A stretch of 64,000 bases of DNA from Muribaculaceae bacterium (GTDB taxonomy: Bacteria; Bacteroidota; Bacteroidia; Bacteroidales; Muribaculaceae), in assembly GCA_023667015.1 (NCBI GenBank), contig JAMPAX010000001.1, forward strand, positions 665,051 to 729,050, given 5' to 3'. Below the pieces are notes generated by a model. It had not been told where the DNA came from and searched no databases. It saw only the letters and a program-made list of their open reading frames with translations. The position numbers were made by a program, and so were the translations under genes. Below, in pieces: positions 1 to 8,836 of this stretch (positions within the stretch are counted from its first letter, which is position 1; every line of letters starts with the position of its first letter).

Positions 1-423
1 GATATCTGCTCCGATCACTCGCTCTATGTCTACTACACCCTCAGGAGTGAACAGATGTTTGCTTCCATCAATGTGACTTCTGAACCATGCCCCCTCTTCG
101 GTAAGTTTACGTTGTGATGATAGTGAGAATACCTGAAACCCTCCGGAGTCGGTAAGTATTGAGCCTCCCCAGCCGTTAAATTTGTGGAGTCCTCCGGCTT
201 TGCGAAGAATTTCCAGTCCGGGTCGCAGGTAAAGATGATACGTGTTGCCAAGTATTATCTGGGCTTTTATATCGTCTTTTAACTCTCGCTGATGCACCGC
301 CTTAACGCTGGCCACCGTACCCACGGGCATGAAAATCGGTGTCTGAATTTTGCCATGGTCGGTGGTTATCTCGCCTGCACGGGCGGCTGTTCCTTCTGCC
401 GTAGATTCTATTTTGAAGTCCAT
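1..423 (-). CDS. tgt: Queuine tRNA-ribosyltransferase, N-terminal part (cut by window edge)
   Basis: Family role: exchanges guanine at wobble position 34 of GUN-anticodon tRNAs for a queuosine precursor base. Seen: 141 codons are present, starting at an ATG on the reverse strand and running off the left edge without a stop. Translation gives TPIFMPVGT at residues 28-36, then [12 protein letters not shown] and [10 protein letters not shown] (residues 92-101), the family signature whose Asp acts in catalysis. The start is supported by a well-formed promoter about 20 bases upstream. It is transcribed divergently from the ROK kinase gene. Only the N-terminal third or so is visible, so the C-terminal zinc site cannot be checked. 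Confidence 0.95.
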   Translation of the reverse strand, partial: MDFKIESTAEGTAARAGEITTDHGKIQTPIFMPVGTVASVKAVHQRELKDDIKAQIILGNTYHLYLRPGLEILRKAGGLHKFNGWGGSILTDSGGFQVFSLSSQRKLTEEGAWFRSHIDGSKHLFTPEGVVDIERVIGADI

Positions 424-445
424 AGGTATAATAGCATTTTAAATG

Positions 446-477
446 CAAAATTACTGCAAATTCACATATTTTACAAC
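446..477 (-). promoter_or_regulatory. Predicted primary sigma promoter of tgt
   Basis: Read on the reverse strand: GTTG, a 20-base spacer, then TAATTTTG. This fits the Bacteroidetes -33/-7 consensus TTTG-N19-21-TAnnTTTG. The predicted transcription start lies about 17 bases before the tgt ATG. Confidence 0.65.
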
Positions 478-483
478 CATAAA

Positions 484-510
484 TCCTAATTAATTGAGAA
501 TTAATTAGGA
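484..510. repeat. Perfect 12-bp inverted repeat in the tgt/ROK divergent gap
   Basis: Two 12-base arms, TCCTAATTAATT and its complement, are separated by GAG. It lies between two divergent genes, so it is not an obvious terminator for either. It could be an operator-like palindrome or a stray hairpin. It directly precedes the 7-bp repeat array. Confidence 0.6.
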
Positions 511-514
511 CTCT

Positions 515-598
515 CTCATCTCATACCTCATACCTCATCTCCAATATCTCATAATTCATAACTCATAACTCATAACTCATATCTAATATCTAATATCT
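515..598. repeat. Degenerate 7-bp tandem repeat array
   Basis: About twelve consecutive heptamers in strict 7-base register: CTCATCT, two CATACCT, CATCTCC, AATATCT, CATAATT, three CATAACT, CATATCT and two AATATCT. The array ends about 13 bases before the -33 box of the ROK kinase promoter, so it fills the gap between two divergent promoters. It carries no sensible ORF. Confidence 0.8.
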
Positions 599-611
599 TA
601 ATAAGCTTGAG

Positions 612-643
612 TTTGCAGATCATGTAATTATTTTTTACCTTTG
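612..643 (+). promoter_or_regulatory. Predicted primary sigma promoter of the ROK kinase gene
   Basis: TTTG, a 20-base spacer and TACCTTTG match the Bacteroidetes consensus fully. The transcript should begin about 15-18 bases before the ATG. Confidence 0.75.
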
Positions 644-666
644 TCACAAATTGTTTTGATTTTGTT

Positions 667-1617
667 ATGGACTATGTAATAGCTGTTGATATGGGTGGCA
701 CTAATACGGTGCTTGCCATCGTAGATAGAAATGGTGTGATCGTAGGACGTCGTTCCATACCGACTGTCGGTGATAGCGATTTTATGAGTTACGCCCTGAG
801 AGTTAAATCTCAGGTGGATTCGCTAATTGCGCTCCTCCCGGATGATTCTTATATTATTGGGATGGGTGCAGGTGTGCCTTGTGCTAATTCGCGATCCGGT
901 ATGATTGAAGCTGCCACAAACCTTCCTTGGCCTTCTCCTATTCCCGTCGCTGAAGTTTTTAGCTCTCTTTTTAAAGTGCCTGCTTTCATTACTAATGATG
1001 CTAATGCCGCTGCTGCAGGTGAAATGCTCTTCGGAAGTATGAAGGATTGCGACAATTTTATTCTGCTGACTCTCGGTACAGGAGTGGGAGCAGGTGTGGT
1101 ATGTGATGGCCACCTACTCTCCGGAAGTCATGGCTTTGCCGGCGAACTTGGTCATGTTATTGTTCAGCCAACCTCTAAGCGTATTTGCGAATGTGGCCGA
1201 CCGGGTTGTCTGCAGTCTTTCTGCTCTGCCTCCGGAATAGTACGATCTGCAATCGATTTTTTAGGTTTTACGGATTCTCCCTCTATACTGAGAGATATCC
1301 CGGCTGATGACCTAACTTCGGAATTCATTTGCAATGCTGCCCGCCAGGGAGATATGATTGCTAAAAATGTTTTCGACTTTACCGGTGGAATGCTTGGTAT
1401 GGCTTGCGCGAATTTTGCAGCTATCTTAGATCCTGATGCTATAGTGCTTGCAGGAGGTGTAGCTCATGCCGGTGAGCTACTGACAAAACCCGCAGAAGTC
1501 GCTTTTCGTAATGCTTCTTTGTCTTTATATCATGACGTTAAGTTCTTGACGACTTCTTTAAATGACACCGATTGCGCCCTATTAGGCGCAGCAGCGTTAG
1601 CTCTAAACATAGACTAA
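667..1617 (+). CDS. ROK family sugar kinase (glucokinase-like)
   Basis: ROK kinases phosphorylate glucose or N-acetyl-hexosamines with ATP in the cytoplasm. Seen: an N-terminal phosphate-binding motif (DMGGTNTVLAIVD, residues 8-20), TNDANAAAAGE carrying the expected catalytic Asp, a glycine-rich LGTGVGAG segment, GELGH, and the zinc-binding CECGRPGC near residues 174-181. At 316 aa the length is normal. The residue after the zinc Cys motif, usually Glu (GCxE), is Gln here (GCLQ). The next gene follows after 25 bases, so cutC may be co-transcribed. Glucokinase is the commonest function of such proteins in Bacteroidales, but the sugar cannot be fixed from sequence; a regulator is unlikely because there is no helix-turn-helix domain. 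Confidence 0.88.
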   Translation: MDYVIAVDMGGTNTVLAIVDRNGVIVGRRSIPTVGDSDFMSYALRVKSQVDSLIALLPDDSYIIGMGAGVPCANSRSGMIEAATNLPWPSPIPVAEVFSSLFKVPAFITNDANAAAAGEMLFGSMKDCDNFILLTLGTGVGAGVVCDGHLLSGSHGFAGELGHVIVQPTSKRICECGRPGCLQSFCSASGIVRSAIDFLGFTDSPSILRDIPADDLTSEFICNAARQGDMIAKNVFDFTGGMLGMACANFAAILDPDAIVLAGGVAHAGELLTKPAEVAFRNASLSLYHDVKFLTTSLNDTDCALLGAAALALNID

Positions 1618-1642
1618 TAAACTCCTAAACTCATCAACTCAT

Positions 1643-2428
1643 ATGCTGGAAATTTGTTGTACTGATATAGAAAGCGTTAGAAACGCACTTGAAGGTGGTG
1701 CTTACAGAATTGAACTCTGTTCTGCCTTGGAAGTCGGCGGGCTGACACCCTCTTTTGCTCTTTTAGGTAGAACTTTATGGCTTTCCTCTCGTCTTGAAAA
1801 TCCGATAAAGGTTCATCTTCTAATTCGCCCGCGTCCGGGAGATTTTTATTATTCCGACAGAGAGATTAAGCTGATGGCTGAGGATGCTGCTTATGCTGTA
1901 GAATCCGGTGTGGATGGCCTTGTGTTCGGTGCGCTGACTCCAGATGGTGAGGTGGATGAATATGCCTGTTCTAAAATCTTGGAATCTGCAGCTCGCGCTG
2001 CAAAGTCGGGACAAGAGGTGGCACTGACTTTCCATCGGGCGTTTGATTTTGTGAAGGACCCGTTTAAGGCTCTTGAGACTATCGAGAATCTGAGCTTCAA
2101 TAGAATTTTGACATCCGGTCAGGCTGTTGATGCATGGAGCGGACGTGAACTTATCGCAGATCTCGTACGGAGAGCATCCCCGGGAATGACTATCATGGCC
2201 GGAGGTGGTATTACTCCTGATAATGTTGCCGCATTGATTGGGGCTACAGGTGTCAGAGACGTTCATGCTTCTGCCAAGTTTTTGTACCATAGTAAGATGG
2301 AGTGTCGTAATGAAAGACTCTCAACAGGTGATGGTTCAACTTCTGACTATGATTACTATCGCACATCGGCTGAAGTAGTGAAAGAGCTGTCGGTCATAGT
2401 CGCACAATCCTCCGGATTGTGTGTTTAG
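1643..2428 (+). CDS. cutC: CutC family protein
   Basis: CutC proteins have a TIM-barrel fold. They were linked to copper homeostasis in E. coli, but the biochemical role is unsettled. Seen: the typical start MLEICCTDIESVRNALEGG and RIELCSALEVGGLTPS, then LTFHRAFDF, RILTSGQ and IMAGGGITPDNV, covering the whole family length (261 aa). It sits 25 bases after the ROK kinase and ends about 46 bases before the transglutaminase-like gene, consistent with one transcript. No metal-binding role can be shown from sequence alone. Confidence 0.9.
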   Translation: MLEICCTDIESVRNALEGGAYRIELCSALEVGGLTPSFALLGRTLWLSSRLENPIKVHLLIRPRPGDFYYSDREIKLMAEDAAYAVESGVDGLVFGALTPDGEVDEYACSKILESAARAAKSGQEVALTFHRAFDFVKDPFKALETIENLSFNRILTSGQAVDAWSGRELIADLVRRASPGMTIMAGGGITPDNVAALIGATGVRDVHASAKFLYHSKMECRNERLSTGDGSTSDYDYYRTSAEVVKELSVIVAQSSGLCV

Positions 2429-2474
2429 GGTTAATGCGAGCAGGAAGCTCACCGTCCTTGATAATGATTCCGAG

Positions 2475-5057
2475 ATGAATTTTAGATATACATTTATTTT
2501 AATCATTATAATTTTTTTTGCCGGGTCGGTATTTGCTGCTTCCGGCAATGACGCTCGTCAGGCTCTTGATTGGTTGTATCATTACATGCAATATCCGGAT
2601 AAGCTGACGTATTCTGAGGATTTCTTTGCTGATAATGTAAACGTTACAGTCCAAGCTAAGCGAGAGATGCCTTGGGGAGAGTATGTCCCCGCTAGCGTAT
2701 GGCGAAATTTTGTGCTTCCGTTAAGGGTTAATAACGAGACTCTTGACAATTTCAGAGTTGAGTATTATCCGATTCTTAGGGAGCGTGTGAAGGGTATGTC
2801 GATGAAGGAGGCTGCTCTGGAAGTAAATCATTGGTGTCACGAGATGGCAACTTATCAGTCTGCTGACCCTCGTACGTCTTCTCCGCTAAGTGTAATTTCC
2901 CAGTCTACGGGTCGTTGTGGCGAGGAGTCTACGTTATGTGTGGCTGCTCTGAGAGCTGTCGGCATTCCGGCCCGCCAGATTTATACTCCTCGCTGGGCTC
3001 ATACTGATGATAATCATGCCTGGGTTGAAGTGTGGGTCGATGGAAAATGGTGTTTTCTTGGTGCTTGCGAGCCGTCTCCGAATCTTAATATGGCGTGGTT
3101 TGGTCCATCTGCCTCCCGCGCTATGTTGATGACTACGGATGTATGTGGTAATTATATCGGTGAGGATGAAATCCTTGTAGAGAGTAATCTTTATACTACC
3201 ATCAATGTTACTCCGAATTATACTGATGCGCAAAATATCCATGTGTGTGTTGTAGATTCTACGGGATCTCCGGTAAGTGGTGCAAAAGTAGATTTCTGTA
3301 TCTATAACTATGCGGAATTTCACCCTGTAGCCACAAAGTATACCAATCCTCTTGGTAATGCTGATATTTTAGCCGGTCATGGCGATATGTTTGTTTGGGC
3401 TACCGATGGTTATAATTTTGGTTTTAAGAAAATCAATGCTGACTTTTCTTCTCCTTTGGAGTATAAAATTGTTTTAGATAAGAATTATAGTTGTTCTTTG
3501 GAGAAGAATATAGATATTATTACTCCCCGTTTAAATTATACTCCACCTATTGCAAGTCAAGCGGAATTGGACTGCTGTAATCAGCGTATTGCTCTGGAAG
3601 ACAGTATTAGATCTTCCCGCCTCGCTTCGCGTATGATTAAAGAGGACTCGATTGTTTCAATATTGTGCTCTTGGAAACTTGATGATAGCGTCATCGTACC
3701 ATTGTTGCTCAATGCTCGAAGTAATGGCCCAACTCTGTTTGAGTTCCTTAAGGAGCAGTCTCCTGATAATCGGGACTTAGCGTTGAGACTTCTGAGGACA
3801 TTAAATGATAAGGATCTTAGAGATATTTCAATCGATGTTTTGCGTGATTGTATGACCTTTGCTTCCGAATTGCAGAGTCAGCGGCGTGAAATTTCCGATG
3901 ATGTGGTTCAATATGTATTGTCACCCCGAGTAGAATGGGAGCATCTGCGTCCATATCGACGATTCTTTTCAGATAGTTTACCGGATTCCTTAATATTATC
4001 TTGGCAATCAGATCCTCAGAAGCTTGCTGAGTGGTGTGCCTCTGAGATTACCATAGATAAAGAGGGAAACTATAGCGAGTTGCGAATATCCCCGGAAATT
4101 GTGTGGAAAGGTCATCGTGCCGATTCCCGTTCGAGAGAGATCTTCTGTGTGGGGGTGCTCCGCTCTATTGGAGTGCCGGCTAAGTTTGACGAGGTTTCGC
4201 AGCGCGCTATGTATGCAGTAGATGACGAGTCCGCTTGGAAGTGGAATCCTCTTGATTTTTCAATGGGGAATAATGCTAATTCTGTTTTGCCAACAGTTAG
4301 AGTAGATTTCATCAATCAGGACAAATCGTCAAGAATAATTCCGACTTATTATACTCATTTTACTATCTCCAAAATTGTTGACGGTATTCCTAATCTTTTG
4401 GAATATCCTGACGGGACCTCGCTCGCTGACGGAAAACTCTCATTGGACCTTACCCCCGGTCAGTATATGTTGGTCACCGGTACACGTCTTGCAAGTGGCG
4501 ATGTGTTGTCTAATGTAAGGATTTTTAGGGTAAATTCGGCTGAAATAGATAATGCTGAGTCAATTGCAGTACAGATAGTTTTGCGTTCCGATTCTACAAA
4601 GTTTCAGGTAATTGGAAGTTTGAATGCCGAAAACTTGTATCATGATATCGTAGAAGATTCCGACAAATCATTGCTATCAACGGCAGGGCGTAATATGTAT
4701 GCCGTCATATTAGTAAAATCCGGCGATGAACCTTCCGCTCATATCCTCAACGATCTGGCCGTGGCCTCTAATTCTTCTACTGATATCTCGAATAAGGTAA
4801 TAGTATTATTCGAAAGTAAGGAAGATATCGGGAAGTTCAACAGGTCTATTATGGATTCACTGCCGGAAAATGTAGTATTGGGGATTGACAAAGAGAGCGC
4901 AAGCCGGAAGGAACTTGTGGAATCTCTGAATCTCACAGATGGCAGTCTACCAATAGCAATAGTAGCCGATTCCTTCAATAAGGTATATTTTGTATCGCAA
5001 GGATACACCATCAACCTGCCGGAGATTCTCACCCGAGCTTTTCACAGTGCAGACTGA
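2475..5057 (+). CDS. Secreted transglutaminase-like protein with a degenerate second core
   Basis: An 860-aa exported protein. I chose the ATG that opens the signal peptide (MNFRYTFILIIIIFFAGSVFA); the frame stays open to 2421, overlapping cutC, but that would hide the signal. The transglutaminase/protease-like core is near residues 135-195: TGRCGEES holds the putative nucleophile Cys, and DDNHAWVEVW and KWCFLGACEPSP carry the His and the acidic region. Next comes an Ig-like/carboxypeptidase-regulatory segment (VVDSTGSPVSGAKVDF), a helical middle, and near residues 545-590 a second region resembling the core (CVGVLRSIGVPAK against CVAALRAVGIPAR) with Cys and His lost. The far C-terminus is beta-rich. 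Substrate unknown; peptidase or transglutaminase activity are both possible. Confidence 0.8.
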   Translation: MNFRYTFILIIIIFFAGSVFAASGNDARQALDWLYHYMQYPDKLTYSEDFFADNVNVTVQAKREMPWGEYVPASVWRNFVLPLRVNNETLDNFRVEYYPILRERVKGMSMKEAALEVNHWCHEMATYQSADPRTSSPLSVISQSTGRCGEESTLCVAALRAVGIPARQIYTPRWAHTDDNHAWVEVWVDGKWCFLGACEPSPNLNMAWFGPSASRAMLMTTDVCGNYIGEDEILVESNLYTTINVTPNYTDAQNIHVCVVDSTGSPVSGAKVDFCIYNYAEFHPVATKYTNPLGNADILAGHGDMFVWATDGYNFGFKKINADFSSPLEYKIVLDKNYSCSLEKNIDIITPRLNYTPPIASQAELDCCNQRIALEDSIRSSRLASRMIKEDSIVSILCSWKLDDSVIVPLLLNARSNGPTLFEFLKEQSPDNRDLALRLLRTLNDKDLRDISIDVLRDCMTFASELQSQRREISDDVVQYVLSPRVEWEHLRPYRRFFSDSLPDSLILSWQSDPQKLAEWCASEITIDKEGNYSELRISPEIVWKGHRADSRSREIFCVGVLRSIGVPAKFDEVSQRAMYAVDDESAWKWNPLDFSMGNNANSVLPTVRVDFINQDKSSRIIPTYYTHFTISKIVDGIPNLLEYPDGTSLADGKLSLDLTPGQYMLVTGTRLASGDVLSNVRIFRVNSAEIDNAESIAVQIVLRSDSTKFQVIGSLNAENLYHDIVEDSDKSLLSTAGRNMYAVILVKSGDEPSAHILNDLAVASNSSTDISNKVIVLFESKEDIGKFNRSIMDSLPENVVLGIDKESASRKELVESLNLTDGSLPIAIVADSFNKVYFVSQGYTINLPEILTRAFHSAD

Positions 5058-5062
5058 ATGAG

Positions 5063-5094
5063 GTTGTTGATTCAATTAAAATTTCGTAAATTTG
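5063..5094 (+). promoter_or_regulatory. Predicted promoter of the S1/P1 nuclease gene
   Basis: GTTG, a 20-base spacer and TAAATTTG lie just after the previous stop codon and about 30 bases before the nuclease start. The nuclease is therefore probably transcribed on its own as well as by read-through. Confidence 0.65.
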
Positions 5095-5127
5095 CAGTAT
5101 AAATATTAATAACAATTCTTGATGATT

Positions 5128-5940
5128 ATGAAAATTAGTCAGATACTCGCTTTAGGCCTGTTAGCTCTTAGCTCTTCTTCTGCTTTTGGATGGGGACAAA
5201 AGGGGCATGATACTGTTGTAGCTATCGCTGAAAACCACTTTACAGACGCTACTCGCGCTGCTATTGATTCCTTGCTCGATGGTAAATCCCCTGTCTATTA
5301 CGCTAATTGGCTCGATAATGCCTCCCACACTCCTGAATATGCCTATTCTAAAACCTGGCACTATAAGAATATAGACGCCGACAAGACATATGAAAACGCC
5401 CCAAACATCAAGGAGGGGAATATAGTTCAAGCTATATACGAGCAAACTGCAGTTCTCCAAAATCCTAATGCTTCTAAGGATGAGAAGGCGCTCGCTCTTA
5501 AAATGATTGTTCATTTCCTGGGAGATATCCATCAGCCGATGCATATGGGGCATGCCTCTGACCTCGGTGGCAATAAGCATTACGTGAAGTATTTCCGTTC
5601 TGCTACTAATCTCCACACCGTGTGGGATTCCCGTCTCCCGGAGTCTGCCCACAAGTGGAGCTACTCTGAATGGGTCAACCAAATTGACCGTGCTACTCCC
5701 GATCAGGCCCTCCTTATCGTAAAGGGAGGAAATCCGGATTCTTGGGGTAAGGAGACTTATGAAATTTGCAAAAGAGTATATGAGACTACGCCCGTTGATA
5801 CTAACATTGAGTATGATTATATCTCTGACTGGACTCCTACTATTGAAAACCAGTTTTTGAAGGGTGGTCTGAGACTTGCAGACCTTCTTAATTCTATATT
5901 CGATCCGAATTATCAAGCTCTCAATTCTTTTGTAAAATAG
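5128..5940 (+). CDS. Secreted S1/P1-type zinc nuclease
   Basis: The family hydrolyses single-stranded DNA/RNA and 3'-nucleotides with three zinc ions. Seen: a signal peptide (MKISQILALGLLALSSSSAFG) directly followed by WGQKGHDTVVAIAE. In S1/P1 enzymes the mature N-terminal Trp and the following His are zinc ligands, so cleavage just before Trp makes sense. Further ligand-type motifs are NWLDNASHTP, WHYKNI, VHFLGDIHQPMHMGH, GGNKHYVKYF and NLHTVWDS. The protein is 270 aa, as expected. An ATG six bases upstream is also possible. Probable role: periplasmic nucleic acid or nucleotide scavenging. Confidence 0.9.
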   Translation: MKISQILALGLLALSSSSAFGWGQKGHDTVVAIAENHFTDATRAAIDSLLDGKSPVYYANWLDNASHTPEYAYSKTWHYKNIDADKTYENAPNIKEGNIVQAIYEQTAVLQNPNASKDEKALALKMIVHFLGDIHQPMHMGHASDLGGNKHYVKYFRSATNLHTVWDSRLPESAHKWSYSEWVNQIDRATPDQALLIVKGGNPDSWGKETYEICKRVYETTPVDTNIEYDYISDWTPTIENQFLKGGLRLADLLNSIFDPNYQALNSFVK

Positions 5941-5949
5941 GGGTTTATA

Positions 5950-6450
5950 GTGGATTCGAAAAATTCTGAACTCCCGAAATTTCCCCCACTCAATCTTCCA
6001 AGGGCTGAGCTTAAGTTGCTGACGGAGGATGATAAAGTGAAGGTGTACGATTCTTTGCGGCGTAAGTACGTTGTTCTTACTCCGGAGGAGTACGTACGCC
6101 AGCATTTTGTCAATTGGCTGGTCTGCTATCTGCATTATCCGGCTTCTAATATTGCAAATGAGATGAGTATCCGTGTCAATGATACTCTCAAACGTTGCGA
6201 TACTGTTATCATCGATCGTAATGGTAGCCCTTTTTTCATCATCGAGTATAAGGCGCCGGGAGTCGTTGTCAATCAGCAAACGTTCGACCAGATTGTTCGC
6301 TACAATATGTCTCTGAAGGCTAAATATCTGATTGTATCCAACGGATTGCATCATTATTGTTGTATCATCGACTATAAAACTAATTCCTACCAGTTTATCC
6401 CTCGTGTCCCGGACTATCATGAATTGAAGTTTGGTAACGCACAAAACTGA
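5950..6450 (+). CDS. Stand-alone HsdR N-terminal-like nuclease domain protein
   Basis: 166 aa, GTG start 9 bases after the previous stop; no ATG gives a full domain. It resembles the N-terminal PD-(D/E)XK nuclease domain of type I restriction subunit R: VRQHFVNWLVCYLHYP, then RCDTVIIDRNGSPFFIIEYKAP, with the D...ExK catalytic pattern intact, then QTFDQIVRYN. No helicase, methylase or specificity subunit is nearby, so this is not a restriction system. One base after its stop begins the PcrA/UvrD gene, suggesting translational coupling and a shared DNA repair role. The family is common as a short protein in Bacteroidetes, but its function is not established as far as I know. Confidence 0.82.
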   Translation: MDSKNSELPKFPPLNLPRAELKLLTEDDKVKVYDSLRRKYVVLTPEEYVRQHFVNWLVCYLHYPASNIANEMSIRVNDTLKRCDTVIIDRNGSPFFIIEYKAPGVVVNQQTFDQIVRYNMSLKAKYLIVSNGLHHYCCIIDYKTNSYQFIPRVPDYHELKFGNAQN

Positions 6451-6451
6451 T

Positions 6452-8836
6452 ATGGAATCTGAGTCGGAGTATTTTTCTGAGATGGACTCTAACTATAATT
6501 ATCTCGATCTCCTTAATCCTCAGCAACGCGATGCTGTGGTCTATAACGATGGACCACAACTGGTTATTGCCGGTGCCGGATCCGGTAAAACTCGTGTACT
6601 TACATATAAGATTGTTCATTTGTTGCGTACAGGAATTGAGCCGTGGCGCATCCTTGCATTGACTTTTACCAACAAGGCGGCTCGCGAGATGAAGGATAGG
6701 ATAATGCAAATCGTTGGTCCTAACGTTGCTTCTCGACTATGGGCGGGTACGTTCCATTCAATTTTTCTGAGAATTCTACGCCGCCATGCCGACAGATTAG
6801 GCTACTCGTCTAATTTTACCATCTACGATGCAAACGATTCGCGCTCTCTCATCAAGATGATAATTAAGGAAATGGAGCTCGATGAGAAGGTCTATAAGGT
6901 CTCTGTAGTGGCTTCTGCAATTTCCAACGCTAAGAATGCTCTTATTACTCCTGAAAGATACGCAGCGGATGCAGATATCCAGAAGGGTGACCGCAACTCC
7001 CGTCGTCCTCTCATCAGTACTATATATAAAAGATACTGTCAACGTTGCAAGATTTCTTCAGCTATGGATTTCGATGATATCCTGGTTAATATGAATATCT
7101 TGCTACGCGACAATCCCGATATCCTTGAATACTATCAAGATTTCTTCCGATATATTCTTGTTGATGAGTATCAAGATACCAATTTTGCCCAACATCTTAT
7201 AATCAATCAGCTAAGTGATAAACGTCGGAAGTTGTGTGTTGTTGGTGATGACGCTCAGAGTATCTATTCTTTCCGTGGCGCGAATATCTCAAATATACTG
7301 ACTCTCAATAAGCAATTCCCTGACCTGCAAATATTCAAGCTCGAACGGAATTATCGTTCTACCCAAAATATTGTAGATGCTTCCGGTAGCCTGATAGCTA
7401 AAAACGTGAAGCAGTTGCCCAAACAGGTATACAGTGAGAATGAAAAGGGAGATCCTATATTTGTCGTTAAGACTTATTCAGACATGGAGGAGGCTTTCCT
7501 TGTTGCCAACCGACTGAATGAGATTCGTCAATCTGCTCATGAGAGTTACGATGAGTTTGCTATTCTCTATCGTACGAATGCTCAGTCACGTATTCTTGAG
7601 GAGGCGCTGAGGAAGCGAAATATTCCTTATCGAATTTATGGTGGCCTATCTTTCTATCAGCGTAAGGAAATTAAGGATGCTATCAGCTATTTTAGGCTTA
7701 CTGTGAATCCTGACGATGATGAGGCTCTTCGCCGTATTATTAATTTTCCGGCCCGCGGTATTGGCGAAACGACTATGAAGAAGCTGACAGCAGCTGCTTC
7801 GGAGGCTAATGTCAGCATATGGACTGTCGTCAATAATCCGGAGGAATATAAGGTCAATATAAATAAGGGTACTATCGGCAAGTTGAATGCCTTCTCTCAG
7901 ATGATTAAGGCATTTATTGCTGACAATAATACCTCTAATAATGCTTACCAGACAGGTCAACTTATTATCAATCGTACCGGCCTGCTGTCAAGTCTTGCTC
8001 ATGATAATACTCCGGAAAGTATCAGCAAGCAGGAAAACTTGTCGGAGTTGCTTGCCGGTCTTAAGGAGTTTGTTGAGTTACGTCTCGAATCAGGCGAGGA
8101 TGATTTGAGTATGTCAAGTTTCTTGTCGGAGGTTTCGTTAGCTACTGACCAGGATGAGACTGAAAAGGATAATGGACCTAAGGTAAATCTTATGACGGTA
8201 CATGCCTCTAAGGGTCTTGAATTTAATAATATCTTCATCGTAGGAGTAGAGGAGGAGTTGTTTCCGTCGGCAATGTCTATGGACTCTGAGTTGGGTGTAG
8301 AAGAGGAAAGACGCCTTCTCTATGTGGCTATCACTCGTGCCCGTAAGCGATGTGTCATCACTTATTCCGGCACTCGCTTTAGAAATGGACAGACTGTTTT
8401 TAGCCGTCCTTCGCGGTTCCTTCGGGATATTGATAAGAAGTATCTTAACTATACCTCGTCGATGGAGATGGAGTTTGACAGTCCTTCGTCTTCTTCCCGT
8501 ATTATGGGAGCGGTCAATAATTATTCTCGGTCAATGCTTGAGTCTCCCTCTTTGGGCAGCGATAATAATTTCTCCGGCATAAGTAGCAGCTCGCGAAATG
8601 CCCGCCGTCAAGGCGGTCTGGGACCCACTGTTGATACTACTACTGCTCAAGAAATATCTTCGGCTCTTGATGGTACCATCACTCAGGGCACCCGTATCAA
8701 CCACGGTAGATTCGGTGTGGGTATTGTCCGTAAGATTGAGGTTGCCGGCGAGAGTGAGGTCCTTACTGTGGACTTTGCTTCTGTCGGAATCAAGCGTTTG
8801 TTGTTAAAATATGCTAAATTTACTATTTTGCCATGA
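6452..8836 (+). CDS. pcrA: ATP-dependent DNA helicase, PcrA/UvrD type
   Basis: Superfamily 1 3'-5' DNA helicase for repair and removal of stalled complexes. Motifs in order: LNPQQRDAV (Q motif), GAGSGKT (Walker A), TFTNKAAREMKDR (Ia), ILVDEYQDTN (Walker B), VVGDDAQSIYSFRGA (III), LERNYRST (IV), VNLMTVHASKGLEF (V) and RRLLYVAITRARK (VI). The C-terminal region INHGRFGVGIV...LLLKYAKFTIL matches the Tudor-like RNA-polymerase-binding end of PcrA. The ATG one base after the previous stop was preferred over an in-frame TTG at 6431; a further Met is at 6482. It ends in an ATGA overlap with nspC. Confidence 0.93.
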   Translation: MESESEYFSEMDSNYNYLDLLNPQQRDAVVYNDGPQLVIAGAGSGKTRVLTYKIVHLLRTGIEPWRILALTFTNKAAREMKDRIMQIVGPNVASRLWAGTFHSIFLRILRRHADRLGYSSNFTIYDANDSRSLIKMIIKEMELDEKVYKVSVVASAISNAKNALITPERYAADADIQKGDRNSRRPLISTIYKRYCQRCKISSAMDFDDILVNMNILLRDNPDILEYYQDFFRYILVDEYQDTNFAQHLIINQLSDKRRKLCVVGDDAQSIYSFRGANISNILTLNKQFPDLQIFKLERNYRSTQNIVDASGSLIAKNVKQLPKQVYSENEKGDPIFVVKTYSDMEEAFLVANRLNEIRQSAHESYDEFAILYRTNAQSRILEEALRKRNIPYRIYGGLSFYQRKEIKDAISYFRLTVNPDDDEALRRIINFPARGIGETTMKKLTAAASEANVSIWTVVNNPEEYKVNINKGTIGKLNAFSQMIKAFIADNNTSNNAYQTGQLIINRTGLLSSLAHDNTPESISKQENLSELLAGLKEFVELRLESGEDDLSMSSFLSEVSLATDQDETEKDNGPKVNLMTVHASKGLEFNNIFIVGVEEELFPSAMSMDSELGVEEERRLLYVAITRARKRCVITYSGTRFRNGQTVFSRPSRFLRDIDKKYLNYTSSMEMEFDSPSSSSRIMGAVNNYSRSMLESPSLGSDNNFSGISSSSRNARRQGGLGPTVDTTTAQEISSALDGTITQGTRINHGRFGVGIVRKIEVAGESEVLTVDFASVGIKRLLLKYAKFTILP

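Noticed and set aside
515..598. CRISPR array in the 7-bp repeat region
   Set aside because: Units are 7 bases with no spacers and no cas genes.
1643..2428. Copper-resistance function for CutC
   Set aside because: The copper link in this family is disputed and no copper genes are nearby; only the family name is given.
5161..6444. 427-codon open frame on the reverse strand
   Set aside because: Lies antisense to two well-supported genes (S1/P1 nuclease and HsdR_N protein), shows no domain or signal features, and reflects antisense codon bias.
5950..8836. Type I restriction-modification or a defence island
   Set aside because: Only an HsdR_N-like domain is present; the neighbouring helicase is a normal PcrA and there is no HsdM or HsdS.
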